From Coptis chinensis (lineage: Eukaryota; Streptophyta; Magnoliopsida; Ranunculales; Ranunculaceae): DNA of 64,000 nucleotides. The stretch covers positions 33,658,001-33,722,000 of the forward strand of contig CM027380.1 in assembly GCA_015680905.1 (NCBI GenBank), written 5' to 3'. Position 1 is the stretch's first letter; every line of letters begins with the position of its first letter. The translations under genes were made by a program, and so were the position numbers. Positions 47,023 to 58,021 of this stretch are shown here, one piece after another. The notes below the pieces were generated by a model. That model had not been told where the DNA came from. It saw only the letters and a list, made by a program, of their open reading frames with translations, and did not search any database.

Positions 47023-47453
47023 TTTTCTGCAATAAACAATTTTATCAAGATTAGGAATACGTCTTAGTTTAGAATGTTTATAGTAGAATCAACGTCAGCT
47101 AAGTGTGCAAGGAGGCAATTTTTTTAAATGATTAGGGATTTGATGTTGTTGTTTGAAAATTAGGTGGTTGAGGTGAGTGTTGAATAGAGACAGAAGATTT
47201 TATAAATTACATGTCAATGGAGGAGCCATTGACGCATATAATAAGCTTTTCTCATGGTTGCTAATAAAAGACATCATAAAAGAAACGACTAAAGTAAGGT
47301 AATAGCTCTATGAAAAATCATACGACTGCACCTCAGTCTGGGCGAGTCCTTTAAATTTGAATTTCCGAAATCAAGAGTCCTATAATTGGCTTTTAGTGGT
47401 ACAAAGCCCTACTCATGTTTGGTTAATAAAAAATATGGTATATGTTGTCTCGG

Positions 47454-47621
47454 AATGTCTATTGAATCATTCTGTTTATATTATTGGCATTATAGAACTT
47501 TCATTCTTTGTAGATGGAAGAACTACGTGCTGAAAGCCAACAATCTGAATTAGCTGAAACAATTGGGCGCTCGAAAGGAGCTTCACTGCCCTCGTCACAC
47601 ACCAACAGATATGTGGTACTG
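47454..47621 (+). repeat. Repeat A, copy 1 (exon-like, MEELRAESQQ...)
   Basis: After a TTTGTAG acceptor an ATG opens MEELRAESQQSELAETIGRS KGASLPSSH. The same block occurs at 60662-60951 and, lacking its start, at 47898-48108. I do not recognise the protein. Its repeated use beside KAPP and CAT fragments suggests a mobile or duplicated gene piece. Confidence 0.6.
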
Positions 47622-47635
47622 CGCGCGCTCTAGTT

Positions 47636-47893
47636 CTCTAATGCTCTTTTACGCACTGAAAGTGCTCCCGTCAGCATACTCAGAGCCAATCTTTGTTCAA
47701 TTACTATTGCCTTTGTGAAAGCTACCATTACTTTGTAATCTTTCTTTTGGGAGTTGCCTTTTTTAGCATCTTGTTAATGGGGTAATCTTTTCCGATTGGG
47801 GTCTAAGTGAACTATATACTGTTCAAGAAATAAAAATGAATCAATGTTCATTGCAGGTGGCAACAGGGCAAGTAGCAAGCACTGGGATGGTTG
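47636..47893 (+). repeat. Repeat B, copy 1
   Basis: Runs from CTAATGCTCTTTTACGCACT to GCACTGGGATGGTTGTT. A near-identical copy lies at 52526-52785. It contains an apparent acceptor (TTCATTGCAG) followed by GTGGCAACAGGGCAAGTAGC. Confidence 0.75.
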
Positions 47894-47897
47894 TTAG

Positions 47898-48108
47898 CCA
47901 ACAATCTGAATCAGCTGGAACAATTGGGCACTCTAAAGGAGCTTCACTGCCCTTGTCACACACCAGCAGATATGTGGTACTGTAGTGACTGAGTTTGTAC
48001 GCTAGAATAAAGAGGCAATATCTAGATGAACTTTGCATTGTTTTCTTCTAAGGTATTATGCTTTCGAAATTGTTTTTCATGTTGTCACAACATAAAAGGA
48101 GAGGAAAA
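47898..48108 (+). repeat. Repeat A, copy 2, without its start
   Basis: Begins at AGCCAACAATCTGAATC, joined directly to the end of repeat B, and extends to AAAAGGAGAGG. The same extension is present at 60826-60951. Confidence 0.7.
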
Positions 48109-48350
48109 ACTATAGAGGGCAATAAAAAAATATATAAAAAAATCATTCAGATCTATTAAAACTTTAAAATAAGTTACATATCCTATCCCAAATAAAAAAG
48201 TTACATAGAAGTTACATAAACAAAAGTTGAAAAAACAAAATTTAGGAGAAAAAAAACTAAAGATGCAAGAGTTTGACATTTTTATTTTAAGCTTTTGCTA
48301 TCACTGCTCGGCTGCTCTTCTGTGGGGAAAGAATTATGTTTTATGTGATA

Positions 48351-48353
<3 letters not shown>

Positions 48354-48398
<45 letters not shown>
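48354..48398. repeat. (TA)n microsatellite
   Basis: About 22 TA units. Confidence 0.95.
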
Positions 48399-48405
<7 letters not shown>

Positions 48406-48849
48406 ATTTTTTGTGTTAGAAGTCCTATACAATTAGAATACTAAATCTATTTGCCTCTTTTATTTAGTGTCGTACGGTTAGTAGAAGTTGTATTAGAAAC
48501 AAACTCTTTATTAGAAATAGATATTTGAATAAGGGCTGGCTATATATGTTTTTTGTCTTATTACCATTATGAATTCTTTGCGCTTATGTAAATTTCTAAA
48601 TGGTCTGTTGCACATAGTTGGTCCAGATAGGGGACATCCTGTTGAAGGCTCCAATAATACTACTATTTTTATTAATTTCTTTTTTCTGTTTAAAAGATTT
48701 GTGACATTCAGCTAAAGACTCCTAGCCCTGTCCTCTCTATGGTTCCTGACATGGTAAGGAAATTTAGAGCTCCTTGAGTGAGTTAGGGTCCTTGAGCCAG
48801 TGGTGACGAAAAGCTGCTCGAGAGTAGTAAATAACATCTGGACTGTTAG

Positions 48850-50419
48850 TTAAAGATACCTCTCAACTTCCACTGACACTTGGAAGAGTTTCTCCAAGTG
48901 ATCTATTGCTGAAGGATTTAGAGATTTCTGGAAAGCATGTTATGATTAATTGGAACTTAAATGTAAGAGTTTTCATTTGCATGTGCTTTGTGTTGCATCT
49001 TTCCAACTCTTGAGGTTCTTCAAGATGGTATTGAGTATTCTAAATTTCTAATGTTTTGTAGACAGAAACTGAAATGGGAATTGGTGGACATGGGGAGCCT
49101 AAATGGGACACTTTTGAACTCTCTAACGATTCACAATCCTGACAGTGGAAGTAGACATTGGAGTGAACCCATTGAGCTGTCCAGTGGGGACATAATTACA
49201 CTTGGCACAACTTCAAATATATTTGTGAGTTGAAGTTCCATTGCTTGTATTGAACTAAAAAGCTCGTCATGCAATTTATACTCTAGACCCTTGGTTTTCT
49301 TTATCTATTGGAATTAGGGTTCTATAGGGGTATGGATATATTCCACTCTCTAGTGTGCTCTTTGCCAGTCTTGGTAGAAGATGCTTTTTATGATAGGGAT
49401 ATTTATGTCACAATGTAGGTCCTCTAGTTCTTTTATGTTGGTTTTATGTAGTTAGCATGTTTTATGCCGATTGTAATATTTGACTTGTAAATATGGCAGT
49501 TTGAAAGTCATGTTTGTATGATATAGGGGCTATCAGGTGTTTGTGTGCAATATTGTCATGAGTTGGTACGGGTGATGCAAAGTTTGATGCCTCCCCCTAA
49601 AAAAAAAATAAAAAATTGGTAAAGACGATAATAATCGTCATTATCCCAATCGAGAATTCTTACATCAATCATAGAAAAAGATGATTATTGTCACTGTCAT
49701 GCTATGCAGAATTCCTTCCGTCAATTATAGAGGAAAAAGTGATTATCATCATCGTCATCCTATACGTAATGGATCTCAAACATTTGGAGTTGGCCAGGGT
49801 AAAATTCTTTTAATGATAGAAAATAATCAAGAATAAGAAATGAAATAGAAGAATTAACTGTCCTTGTTACTTAAAGTAGAGCACCTATTTATGTCCATGT
49901 TACCAGTCTTTTGCCACACAAACATATATTTCACTGTTAATTTTCCATACCTCTGATCTTATTTCATTATTAGGAGGCAATTTAAGGCATTTATATATAC
50001 CATCATCACGTGTAAAACAAAGTACATATGTTACTTTGTAATAGTTGATGTTTGCACCATTTTAAAATACCACAATGTGTATCATGTTTCAATCTTCAGT
50101 TTGTGATTTTTCATTCCACCTTATTTATGAGGTTCAGATTACTCACGTCGAAGACCAAATTCCTTTTGGAGTTGGTATTGCTTCTGATCTGATGGGTTTG
50201 CACCGAGGAGGCAAAAAACTTCCAATGGAGCGAGGATGTTTGCTATTACCAATGGCCTCTTCCAGGAATTGAAACAGGTTTTGATTTTTGAAGTTTTGTC
50301 TTGAAGTTTCTATGGATTGTCCCCATTTGGTTTGCGTTAATTATATCCACATTGCAGTTTGGACTCTTCGGAATCTGTGATGGGCATGGTGGTTTAGGAG
50401 CTACAAAAGCTGCTAGCAA
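48850..50419 (+). pseudogene. KAPP: KAPP-type protein phosphatase 2C with FHA domain, partial and broken
   Basis: Four exon pieces in order: 48850-48962 (LPLTLGRVSPSDLLLKDLEI SGKH), 49066-49224 (KLKWELVDMGSLNGTLLN, DIITLGTTSN), 50132-50277 (VGIASDLMGLHRGGKKLPME) and 50358-50419 (FGLFGICDGHGGLGATKAAS). The first two form most of a FHA phosphothreonine-binding domain; the last two start the PP2C domain with the metal-binding DGHGG. This is the layout of kinase-associated protein phosphatase, which docks on receptor-like kinases. A 4-base insertion at about 50231-50234 shifts the frame, and all later PP2C exons are absent. The signal-anchor N-terminus is not visible either. Confidence 0.82.
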
Positions 50420-51298
50420 GTTGGTCCTTTTATCCTATTTTATTGTTATTTAATGAGGTTTTCATTCTATAGAAACATCCGACTTTAAAAAATATTCAGT
50501 GTTTAATCTCTTTATCTGGGTGAATCAATTTCAAGGGGATACACTGATTCCATTCGTTCTCTTTTTTTTTTTTTTACAATTATGATATGTTGCACCGCTT
50601 GTTTGTATTCCATTGTTATCATGTACTTTTGGAAAATGTATTGATTCTAATAGTATCTCAGTTTGATCCAACTAGTTGATTAAAGAAAATGAACATGGAT
50701 ATAAATAGTGGCCTTCCCCTCTTCTATATAAAAATGGAAGATGGTATAAGAATGTCTTGGGTATTCTAATCTGTTCAAAATTGTTTTTAGAAGGTAAGGT
50801 GATTTATTGTTTGGTTATGAAGATAGGGATTTGAGCTATCTACCTATGTTTTTTCTTTGGGGTTAGGGTCTTGGATGCCTTGATTAGGAGGAGATTATAT
50901 GATAATAAAGGAAGAGATATGAGACAGAAAGCTAGTGTGCCGATAGGGTTCATGGAAGTATTCACGATATGGATATACCAATGTCCAGGAAAGGCGAGGA
51001 GCTAGTTATGGTGGAAAAAGACAGGATGGTGGTTCACTAATTGAGCTGAATTATTACATGTTTCAGTCTATATACACTTATCTTTTATCTTCTCTCGCAC
51101 CATTTCCAAATGTTTCCGTCTGATTAGAAACAGATAACTATAGAAGTTATCAACCCCAACTTGTATAAATTCTACTCCTATGATGCAGCTTTGGCTAATA
51201 AGAATATAAATTTTGATGAATTTTGTCCAACTCCTATGTTCTCTCCATCTCCTTCCCCATCCCTACCCACTTATATAACAACCAATCATTTATCTGGT
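50397..51298 (+). repeat. Tandem duplication, unit 1 (KAPP exon end plus downstream DNA)
   Basis: Starts inside the last KAPP exon piece at GGTTTAGGAGCT and runs through TATGATGCAGCTTTGGC to ATTTATCTGGTGG. The next unit begins again in the same place, GGTTCAGGAGCT. Confidence 0.85.
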
Positions 51299-52525
51299 GG
51301 TTCAGGAGCTGCAAAAGCTGCTAGCAAGTTGGTCTTTTTATCCTATTTTATTGTTATTTAATGAGGTTTTCATTCTATAGAAACATCCGACTTTAAAAAA
51401 TCTTCAGTTTTTAATCTCCTTATCTGGGTGAATCAATTTCAAGGGGATACACTGATTCCATTCGTTCTCTTTTATTTTTTACAATTATGATATGCTTCAC
51501 CGCTTGTTTGTATTCCATTGTTATCATGTACTTTTGGGAAATGTATTGATTCGATCTAATAGTATCTCAGTTTGATCCAACTGGTTGATTAAAGCAAATG
51601 AACATGGATATAAATACTGGCCTTCCCCTCTTCTATATAAAAATGGAAGATGGTATAAGAATGTCTTGGGTATTCTAATATGTTCAAAACTGTTTTTAGA
51701 AGGTAAGGTGATTTATTGTTTGGTTATGAAGATAGGGATTTGAGCGATCTACCTATGTTTTTTCTTTGGGGTTAGGGTCTTGGATGCCCTGATTAGGAGG
51801 AGATTATAATATAATAAAGGAAGAGATATGAGACAGAAAGCCAGTGTGCCGATAGGGTTCATGGAAGTATTCATGATATGGATATACCAATGTCCAGGAA
51901 AGGCGAGGAGCTAGTTGCGGTGGCGGCAAATTATGGCGGCAAATTATATCAACTTGGCAGTTGATATGGCGGCAAATTATGGGATTAACTTAGTTAACAA
52001 CACCAGCTTTTTGTGTGAAGGAAAAACCCTATGGCTATATAAATGGGAGGTTCCGGATCTAGCCTACTATAGGTTTGACTGAGCTTGATTTGAAGTAGTT
52101 AGGGAGGCCTCTCTACTACTGTATACCTATACATTTTTTTTCTTTTTCTTTTCGTCAATAATACAATTCTAACCCACTTAGCAAAAAAAAAAAAAAAGAC
52201 GAGGAGCTAGTTGCGGTGGAAAAAGACAGGATGGTGGTTCACCAATTGAGCTGAATTATTACCTGTTTCAGTCTGTATACACTTATCTTTCATCTTCTCT
52301 CGCACCATTTCCAAATGTTTCCATCTGATTAGAAACAGATAACTATAGAAGTTATCAACCCCAAACTTGTATAAATTCACACAATCTACCTGTGAATTTA
52401 TTCTCCTATGATGCAGCTTTGGCTAATAAGAATATAAGTTTTGATGAATTCTGTCCAACTCCTATGTTCTCTCCATGTCCTTCCCCATCCCCACCCACTT
52501 ATATCATAACTAATCATTTATCTAA
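51299..52525 (+). repeat. Tandem duplication, unit 2, carrying a later insertion
   Basis: Same order of sequence as unit 1, but interrupted at 51924-52219 by a retroposed insert. The exon piece at the start of this unit encodes GGSGAAKAASK, nearer to the normal PP2C motif than unit 1 (GGLGATKAASK). Confidence 0.85.
51924..52199 (+). mobile_element. Poly(A)-tailed retroposed insert with a 20-bp target duplication
   Basis: The insert begins CGGCAAATTATGG and ends in AAAAAAAAAAAAAAAGA. The flanks are CGAGGAGCTAGTTGCGGTGG at 51904-51923 and again at 52200-52219. A poly(A) tail and a long target duplication are made by LINE machinery. The insert contains CTATATAAATGG and, further on, CGTCAATAATACAATTC just before the tail. 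This looks like the U3-R end of an LTR transcript, or a SINE without clear A/B boxes. It has inserted into unit 2 only, so it is younger than the tandem duplication. Confidence 0.85.
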
Positions 52526-52785
52526 TGCTTTTATATGCACTGAAAGTGCTCCAGTTAGCATACTCAGAGCCAATCTTTGTTCAATTACTATTGCCTTTGT
52601 GAAGGCTACCATTACTCTGTAATCTTTTTTTTTTGGAGTTGCCTTTTTTAGCATCTTGTTAATATGGCAATCTTTTCCGATTGGGGTCTAAGTGAACTGT
52701 ATAATGTTCAAGAAATAAAAATGAATCAATGTTCATTACAGGTGGCAACAGGGCAAGTAGCAAGCACTGGGATGGTTGTTCTTAG
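52526..52785 (+). repeat. Repeat B, copy 2
   Basis: Near-identical to 47636-47893, ending GCACTGGGATGGTTGTT. Confidence 0.75.
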
Positions 52786-53540
52786 GTATGTGTAGAAGCT
52801 ATCTTAAAAGGTAAGAATGTTGTTAAAAAAGGACCTTGTTGTTACATGTCACTACTGCTATATCATCATTTTGTTTAATATCGTCATTTGATGTGCAAGT
52901 TTTTCTTGCATCAGATCCAGTTGCGGTACCAGGTTTGCGTTAACATAGGATTGAAAATCGATGCATAGAAGTTCTATTGTTCTTTGGGCACCTGAAAAAT
53001 GGGTAGGGAACGCTGGTGTCTAACCCTATGGGGTAGTGTAAATTATCACTACTTCAGGTGCTGTTAACAAAATTTTCAAAAGTTAAACTCTTTTTGATGA
53101 GGTCAATTCATCCATTAGTAATAAGTCTTTAAAATTTTGAAGTTGTTCAACTATAATTTGTTTGTAAGCTTGTTAATTTTCGTTGGTGTTGTGGGTGGAA
53201 GTTGTTTTCTTCTTTAGAAGGGATTGTTGTACTTGTAGATTATACTTGAAAGGGTACATAGGCATGTAATTTATTTATAGGCCGATTTGAAGGTGTTTGA
53301 AAGGGGATGATTAGATATAAGATGATAGAGCTCTAAGAGCATGATTGAAGGGCTATTTGGTCTGCTGCTGCTCCATTTCCCTCTGTATATTCTGTTCGTC
53401 TTGCAAAGTTTCTATATAATTTACGTATAAATCTACAAAATTTCCCAACCTTTAAATAAGCCATCTCAATGCATTTGATAGGTACTCGGTGGTGGTGCAA
53501 CACTTTAAACGCTAGCTTCTTTGTGTTGCCCCGGACACAG
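52786..53540. other. Intergenic, nothing recognised
   Basis: No supported gene or repeat. Confidence 0.4.
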
Positions 53541-55276
53541 CAGATCGAGCTTATTTGTCAGCTGGATTACTGAGGCAAGCTACATACAAAACTGCAAGGC
53601 TCGGATCATTTAGGTGATGACTATACACATCTTTATCAGTTACTTGCTTACTCACATATGTATTTACTGATTAAAGAAAAGGACGATATACATCCCTATA
53701 AGTCTGTAACTTTAAGTAGTGTAAAATTATGGCAAATGTAACTGAGGCCACAATATTTCTTAGCAGGGTTTTGTAACAACACAAATAAAAAATTCCTTTT
53801 GAATTCCTGCTTAGTATAAAATCCACCATGGATTGCTCTCCAATGTTGTCTATATATATACCAAGCAAGATTTTTGTATATAAGTTGATTCTTTTTGTAG
53901 CTCTTGTTTTCAGCCACATCAGATTGTCTCTAATGGAGATGTCTTCAATATTTTTCTGAACCAAGTTCTATTGCACACCTAGTCACTCACTTTGATGCTG
54001 TACCCTTATCTTATGAATGAAATGGAGTCCACCATAGTGTACACTTCTGTTGATATAACAATCTACTCTTTCTACTTAAGTTCGTTAAAGGAATGCTTCC
54101 TTTACATTTATGATCGATCACAGTGTTGTTATTATACACATGCGTGTGAGCTTATTGGTGGATGATCTTAACCCCTATAAAAGATTAGAGATGCAATTAT
54201 ATTAAGAATTCATCACTTACTGATGGAGGCAAGATAGGTTCTGACTTTTTGGGTTTCTGAAATTTCGTCATGATTTTGACTAATAAGGCAATTGAGGCTA
54301 ATGATGGGAAGCCACTACCTCTCTATCAGAAGGCTCTTTGTGGGTTGACAGTTGGAGCAATTGGATCTAGCATTGGCAGTCCAACAGATTTAGCACTCAT
54401 TCGAATGCAAGCTGATGCCACCTTACCTCTTGAACAAAGAAGGCACTACAAAAATGTGTTCCATGCTCTATATCATATTGTTGCAGATGAAGGGGTTCTA
54501 TCCCTATGGAAAGGTGTAGGGCCTACTGTAGTGAGGGCAATGGCATTAAATATGTGCATGCTCACTTCCTACGATCAAAGTGTTGAGTTTTGTAAGGATA
54601 CATTTGGTCTGGGTGAAGCTAGTACTATAATCGGTAAGATATATAATCATTTCGTTTCGTATGCATCTATAGGCATTGGTAGTGTTTATTAGTTTTCTCT
54701 GTTTGCTTAATTACATGGATATGCACATTATTAATTGTTTGTATTATAAATTTGCAAGTTAAATTCTATTTTTGAGATGCCTTTCCTAGATAAAAGTTAA
54801 AACAAAGTTCTTTACCACAACGAATGACCTCATTTCTTCTCAATATTTTGCATATTCTTTCTATGCTGGATAAAAGTGATTCGAGTATTAAGTGCCTGAT
54901 AATTGAATCTCTGACTGAGTCACTTGGCCAATACACTATAATCATACTATTTCAGATATTTCTCTTGTAGAGTTTCTTGGAGTCTGATGTCTGTGCAAAG
55001 GAATAGCCATATTTGTGCTCTTTGGTTTGCTGAACTGTTCCTGTTTCATTTCCTTCTCTAGGAGCAAGTCTTTGTTTCAGATTCTTAAACCCGACTTGCA
55101 GTCTACCCTTTGATTACGTTAAAACTCAAATACAAAAGATGCAGCCCGATGCGACTGGAAAGTACCCTTACACCGGCTCTTTAGACTGTGTCCTTAAAAC
55201 TCTGAAAGCAGGAGGAGCCTTAAAATTTTACATTGGATTTCATGTTTATTGTGTTAGGATTGCTCCTCATGTCATG
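53541..55276 (+). pseudogene. DTC: Mitochondrial dicarboxylate/tricarboxylate carrier fragment
   Basis: Exon pieces 53541-53613 (LSAGLLRQATYKTARLGSF), 54268-54633 (LTNKAIEANDGKPLPLYQKA, MQADATLPLEQRRHY, ADEGVLSLWKGVGPTVVRAM) and 55062-55276 (CSLPFDYVKTQIQKMQPDAT, FYIGFHVYCVRIAPHVM). These are inner-membrane carrier repeats with P-x-[DE]-x-x-[KR] signatures (PTDLALIR, PFDYVKTQ). The two large exons are open. However the first third of the protein is missing, and the acceptor for the second exon reads CAT where CAG would be expected. A possible last exon (ACGTGG at 55688) stops after five codons. So it is most likely a DNA-level partial copy that has decayed only a little. Confidence 0.82.
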
Positions 55277-55318
55277 GTAAGCTCTTCCTCACAGTATTTA
55301 AAGGTCATATAGGATTCT

Positions 55319-55558
55319 TTGTTGCCAAAAGGATTTCTTTATGAAACACAACTTACCAGTTCTTGGTTTGCATGCCGATTGTTGGTACATGTTGCAGATG
55401 ACATAGATATTTTTGAACCAAGTCCAGAAGGCCTAGAAGAAACTTGGGTGGTAGATCCCCCTGATGTGCTTGGGTTCATCATGAAAATAATATTTGTCCG
55501 CATTTTACCACATGTGTATTTATGCGAGGTAGGACAGCTGGTAAACGGTAAGTTATAG
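55319..55558 (+). other. Unrecognised open frame, 79 codons
   Basis: Reads VHVADDIDIFEPSPEGLEET WVVDPPDVL, with protein-like composition. It lies between the carrier exons and the possible last exon. I do not recognise it; it may be another captured piece or chance. Confidence 0.25.
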
Positions 55559-56344
55559 AATAATATGCTTGAGTGATACTTCATCTCCTTTCCTCATTCT
55601 TGATACGACTCGATTGTCAATTGCTTTCCTTGTGTCCTATTTCATGAATCCAGGTGAAAAGCTATTGGAGCAATTTTGATGTTGTAGACGTGGTTTTTCA
55701 CATGACAGATAACTTGCTACTCTGAATTTTCTATAACTCGTTGTGCTCCACATCTTAATTTGATAATAGGTTAGTTAGTTTTTCTTTGATAAGCATGTAT
55801 ACTACATCATATATGACATCTATTTTATGAGCATAAGGCTTGTATAGCTGTTTATAGTTTTTTATGTTCATATCTATCCGTGTTTTTTTGTGTGTATGTT
55901 TGCTATCAGTAATTCTTTTACAAATTTGAATGTATTTAAAGTCTTGTGAATAATATTTTACATGTAAGTCTGCGAACATTATTTATACACATCAAGTTAG
56001 TTAAGGTAAGATTGTCTTTTTCAAAAGAAATAAATATTAAATCCAAATATGCAGAACATTGTCTTTGACCAAAATCTCCTAAATTTATTTTACATAGTCG
56101 GTATCTTTTTGCAACTTTGACAATCTCAATATGTATCTTCATTTATGTCTTTTGTTGATACTTTATCTACTTCATCTCCGATTGACAGCGTTTCTCTTTT
56201 CTATGCCTTGTTAAGATAGTTGAAAAAATAATCACTGCTACTGATCTTCTCGAATCCATTCCTAATACATAAATAAAATTTAAAACTAAAACTAAAAATT
56301 AAACTATATAAAAAGAAATTGTTTAGAAAACATGTGACATACCT
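55559..56344. other. Intergenic, nothing recognised
   Basis: AT-rich; only the weak last-exon candidate of the carrier at 55688. Confidence 0.4.
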
Positions 56345-56730
56345 TTGTCTTCTTGTTCCAAATATAATGATTTGGGAAGTCAATATAGCGCAGTTGGCTA
56401 TGCTCTATATTAACACATATATCAATTTTTTCTTGTTCAAGTATCATTGAATAATGTCGTAGTGGTGTATTGACCTGCATTATTTCTTGCCAATTTTAAT
56501 CATAATTTATAGACTAACTTAATTCTTTATTTGAAATTCTTATACCACACGTCAACTCACCTCATCTGTCAATCCCTTGTAGTCTTCATAAGAAATAGTA
56601 TTCTTGTTTTTCCTGTTGTAACAGAGTCTATTTTGCTCAATTGTATTCCACGCATCAGTTAATGTTTCACTAATCATCATTCCAACATTTATCGATCTGC
56701 AATTAGTTGCGTCCACATCTATGGTATCCA
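56345..56730 (-). other. Unrecognised two-exon gene-like fragment, minus strand
   Basis: About 56730-56566 can be read MDTIDVDATNCRSINVGMMI to YEDYKGLTDE before a GTGAG donor. 56478-56348 continues VNTPLRHYSMILEQEKIDIC and ends FPNHYIWNKKTK before a GTATG donor. The closing FP-x-Y-x-W-x-x-K resembles a spot in Helitron helicases, but one short motif is not enough. The RPA-like pseudogene lies upstream on the same strand. Confidence 0.25.
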
Positions 56731-57261
56731 TGTGGTTTACCTACAGTATTTTAAATAATCATAGTAGCTACTGATATAACAATATAATTCAAACTAAGTT
56801 CTTAGAGGTTTCTTTTGGCATATTTTTGTCTTAGTGCAATACTTGTGTTGGACTTGTACTTTGATTAGAAGTTTTATTAATTAATACTTATCTAAATTAG
56901 ATAGATATCAAAATTAGAGGTTATCAATCGGTAAAAGATAGATATAACAATAAAAAAACTAGGCTAAGCATTATCAACGCATGAAAGTTTGCTTTCTATT
57001 GAAGAATGTTTTTTGTGGTTCTACTTATTGACCTTCTTTCCTTTTCACCTAAAGTCCTAAACCAACCAATTAAAATAGCTAGTTTTTAGCCGTTAACTTC
57101 TTCATTGACTTTCATTTGGTTTATGACTTTATCTTCGTATATTAAAACTTTGATATTTTACTTTATTAGAAACAGATCAATATTCGAGGCTAAGCAATAT
57201 CAACGCATGAAAGTTTGCTTTCTATTTGAGAATGTTTTTTGTGCTTCCGTGTAGTAATTAA
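56731..57261. other. Intergenic, with a short local repeat
   Basis: CGCATGAAAGTTTGCTTTCTAT occurs at about 56979 and again at about 57200, with similar flanks. No gene. Confidence 0.45.
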
Positions 57262-57577
57262 GTTTAGGCAAAGGTCAAGTGGTTGCGGCTTTCACAGGAA
57301 AAAGCGGAATGCAATCAATGTTATTCCAAGAACTTTTAGCTATTGATGTCGGGTTAAAAAGATGCATCCATGAGAGGATTCTAAAAGTGGAAGTTGCATC
57401 AGATTTGCTAAGGGCAGTAAATGCTATTAATAAGCAAGAGAAGCCCCCTTGGTACTGCCTGGACTTAGTCACTGCCATCCAAAATGTGAGTCTCCTCTTT
57501 GAGTACATCTCCTTCAGTCATGTGGTACTAGAGACGAATAGGGCAACAGACTATTTGGCTACTATTAGTCCATCATA
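57262..57577 (+). mobile_element. RNase H-like (RVT_3) fragment of a LINE
   Basis: The open stretch contains KVEVASDLLRAVNAINKQEK, PPWYCLDLVTAIQ and VVLETNRATDYLATI. These are the E-D...A...I and H-x-x-R-x-x-N-x-x-A-D-x-L-A parts of plant LINE RNase H domains. An A-rich tail with AAAATAAAATAAAAT lies at 57727-57755, so the 3' end of the element is probably kept. No RT is present. Active-site residues are partly replaced (S-D, and V for the usual H or Y position). Confidence 0.68.
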
Positions 57578-58021
57578 AGATGCACATAATGTAATTTCTT
57601 TTTTCTTTGTTCCCCCCCTTGATCAGCCCCTTCATAGTATTGTGGAGGAGGATGCCCAAGGAACAACCTATGTAAGAGTTTCTTAAGCAATACAACAGGT
57701 GAGGGCTTGCCAATCCCTAGCTTAACCAAAATAAAATAAAATAAAAAAAAAATAATTTAGATCATGTTTATATCATAATTTTTCAAGGTTTATGTGTGAT
57801 AGATAACACATCTTTATTGTCAAAGATGTATGCTACTTCTCATAATGGGGTCCGAGTCTGAGCTGCATTATATTCATCCTATATAATGATCTAGCCTCTG
57901 CCATTATTATCAAAAAAGTGATGAATGTATTATAATATCTTGATGATTAAGATAAAATCCTAATAAAAGAAAAACAATTATTCAACTACTGAGAACTATT
58001 TATTCCTTTCCAAAAGATTCT

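Noticed and set aside
48354-48398. CRISPR-like or tandem array
   Set aside because: Simple TA microsatellite; plant DNA has no CRISPR arrays.
56348-56478. Helitron helicase
   Set aside because: Only one short FP-x-Y-x-W motif; no Walker or HUH motifs and an intron-like break, so it is kept as unrecognised.
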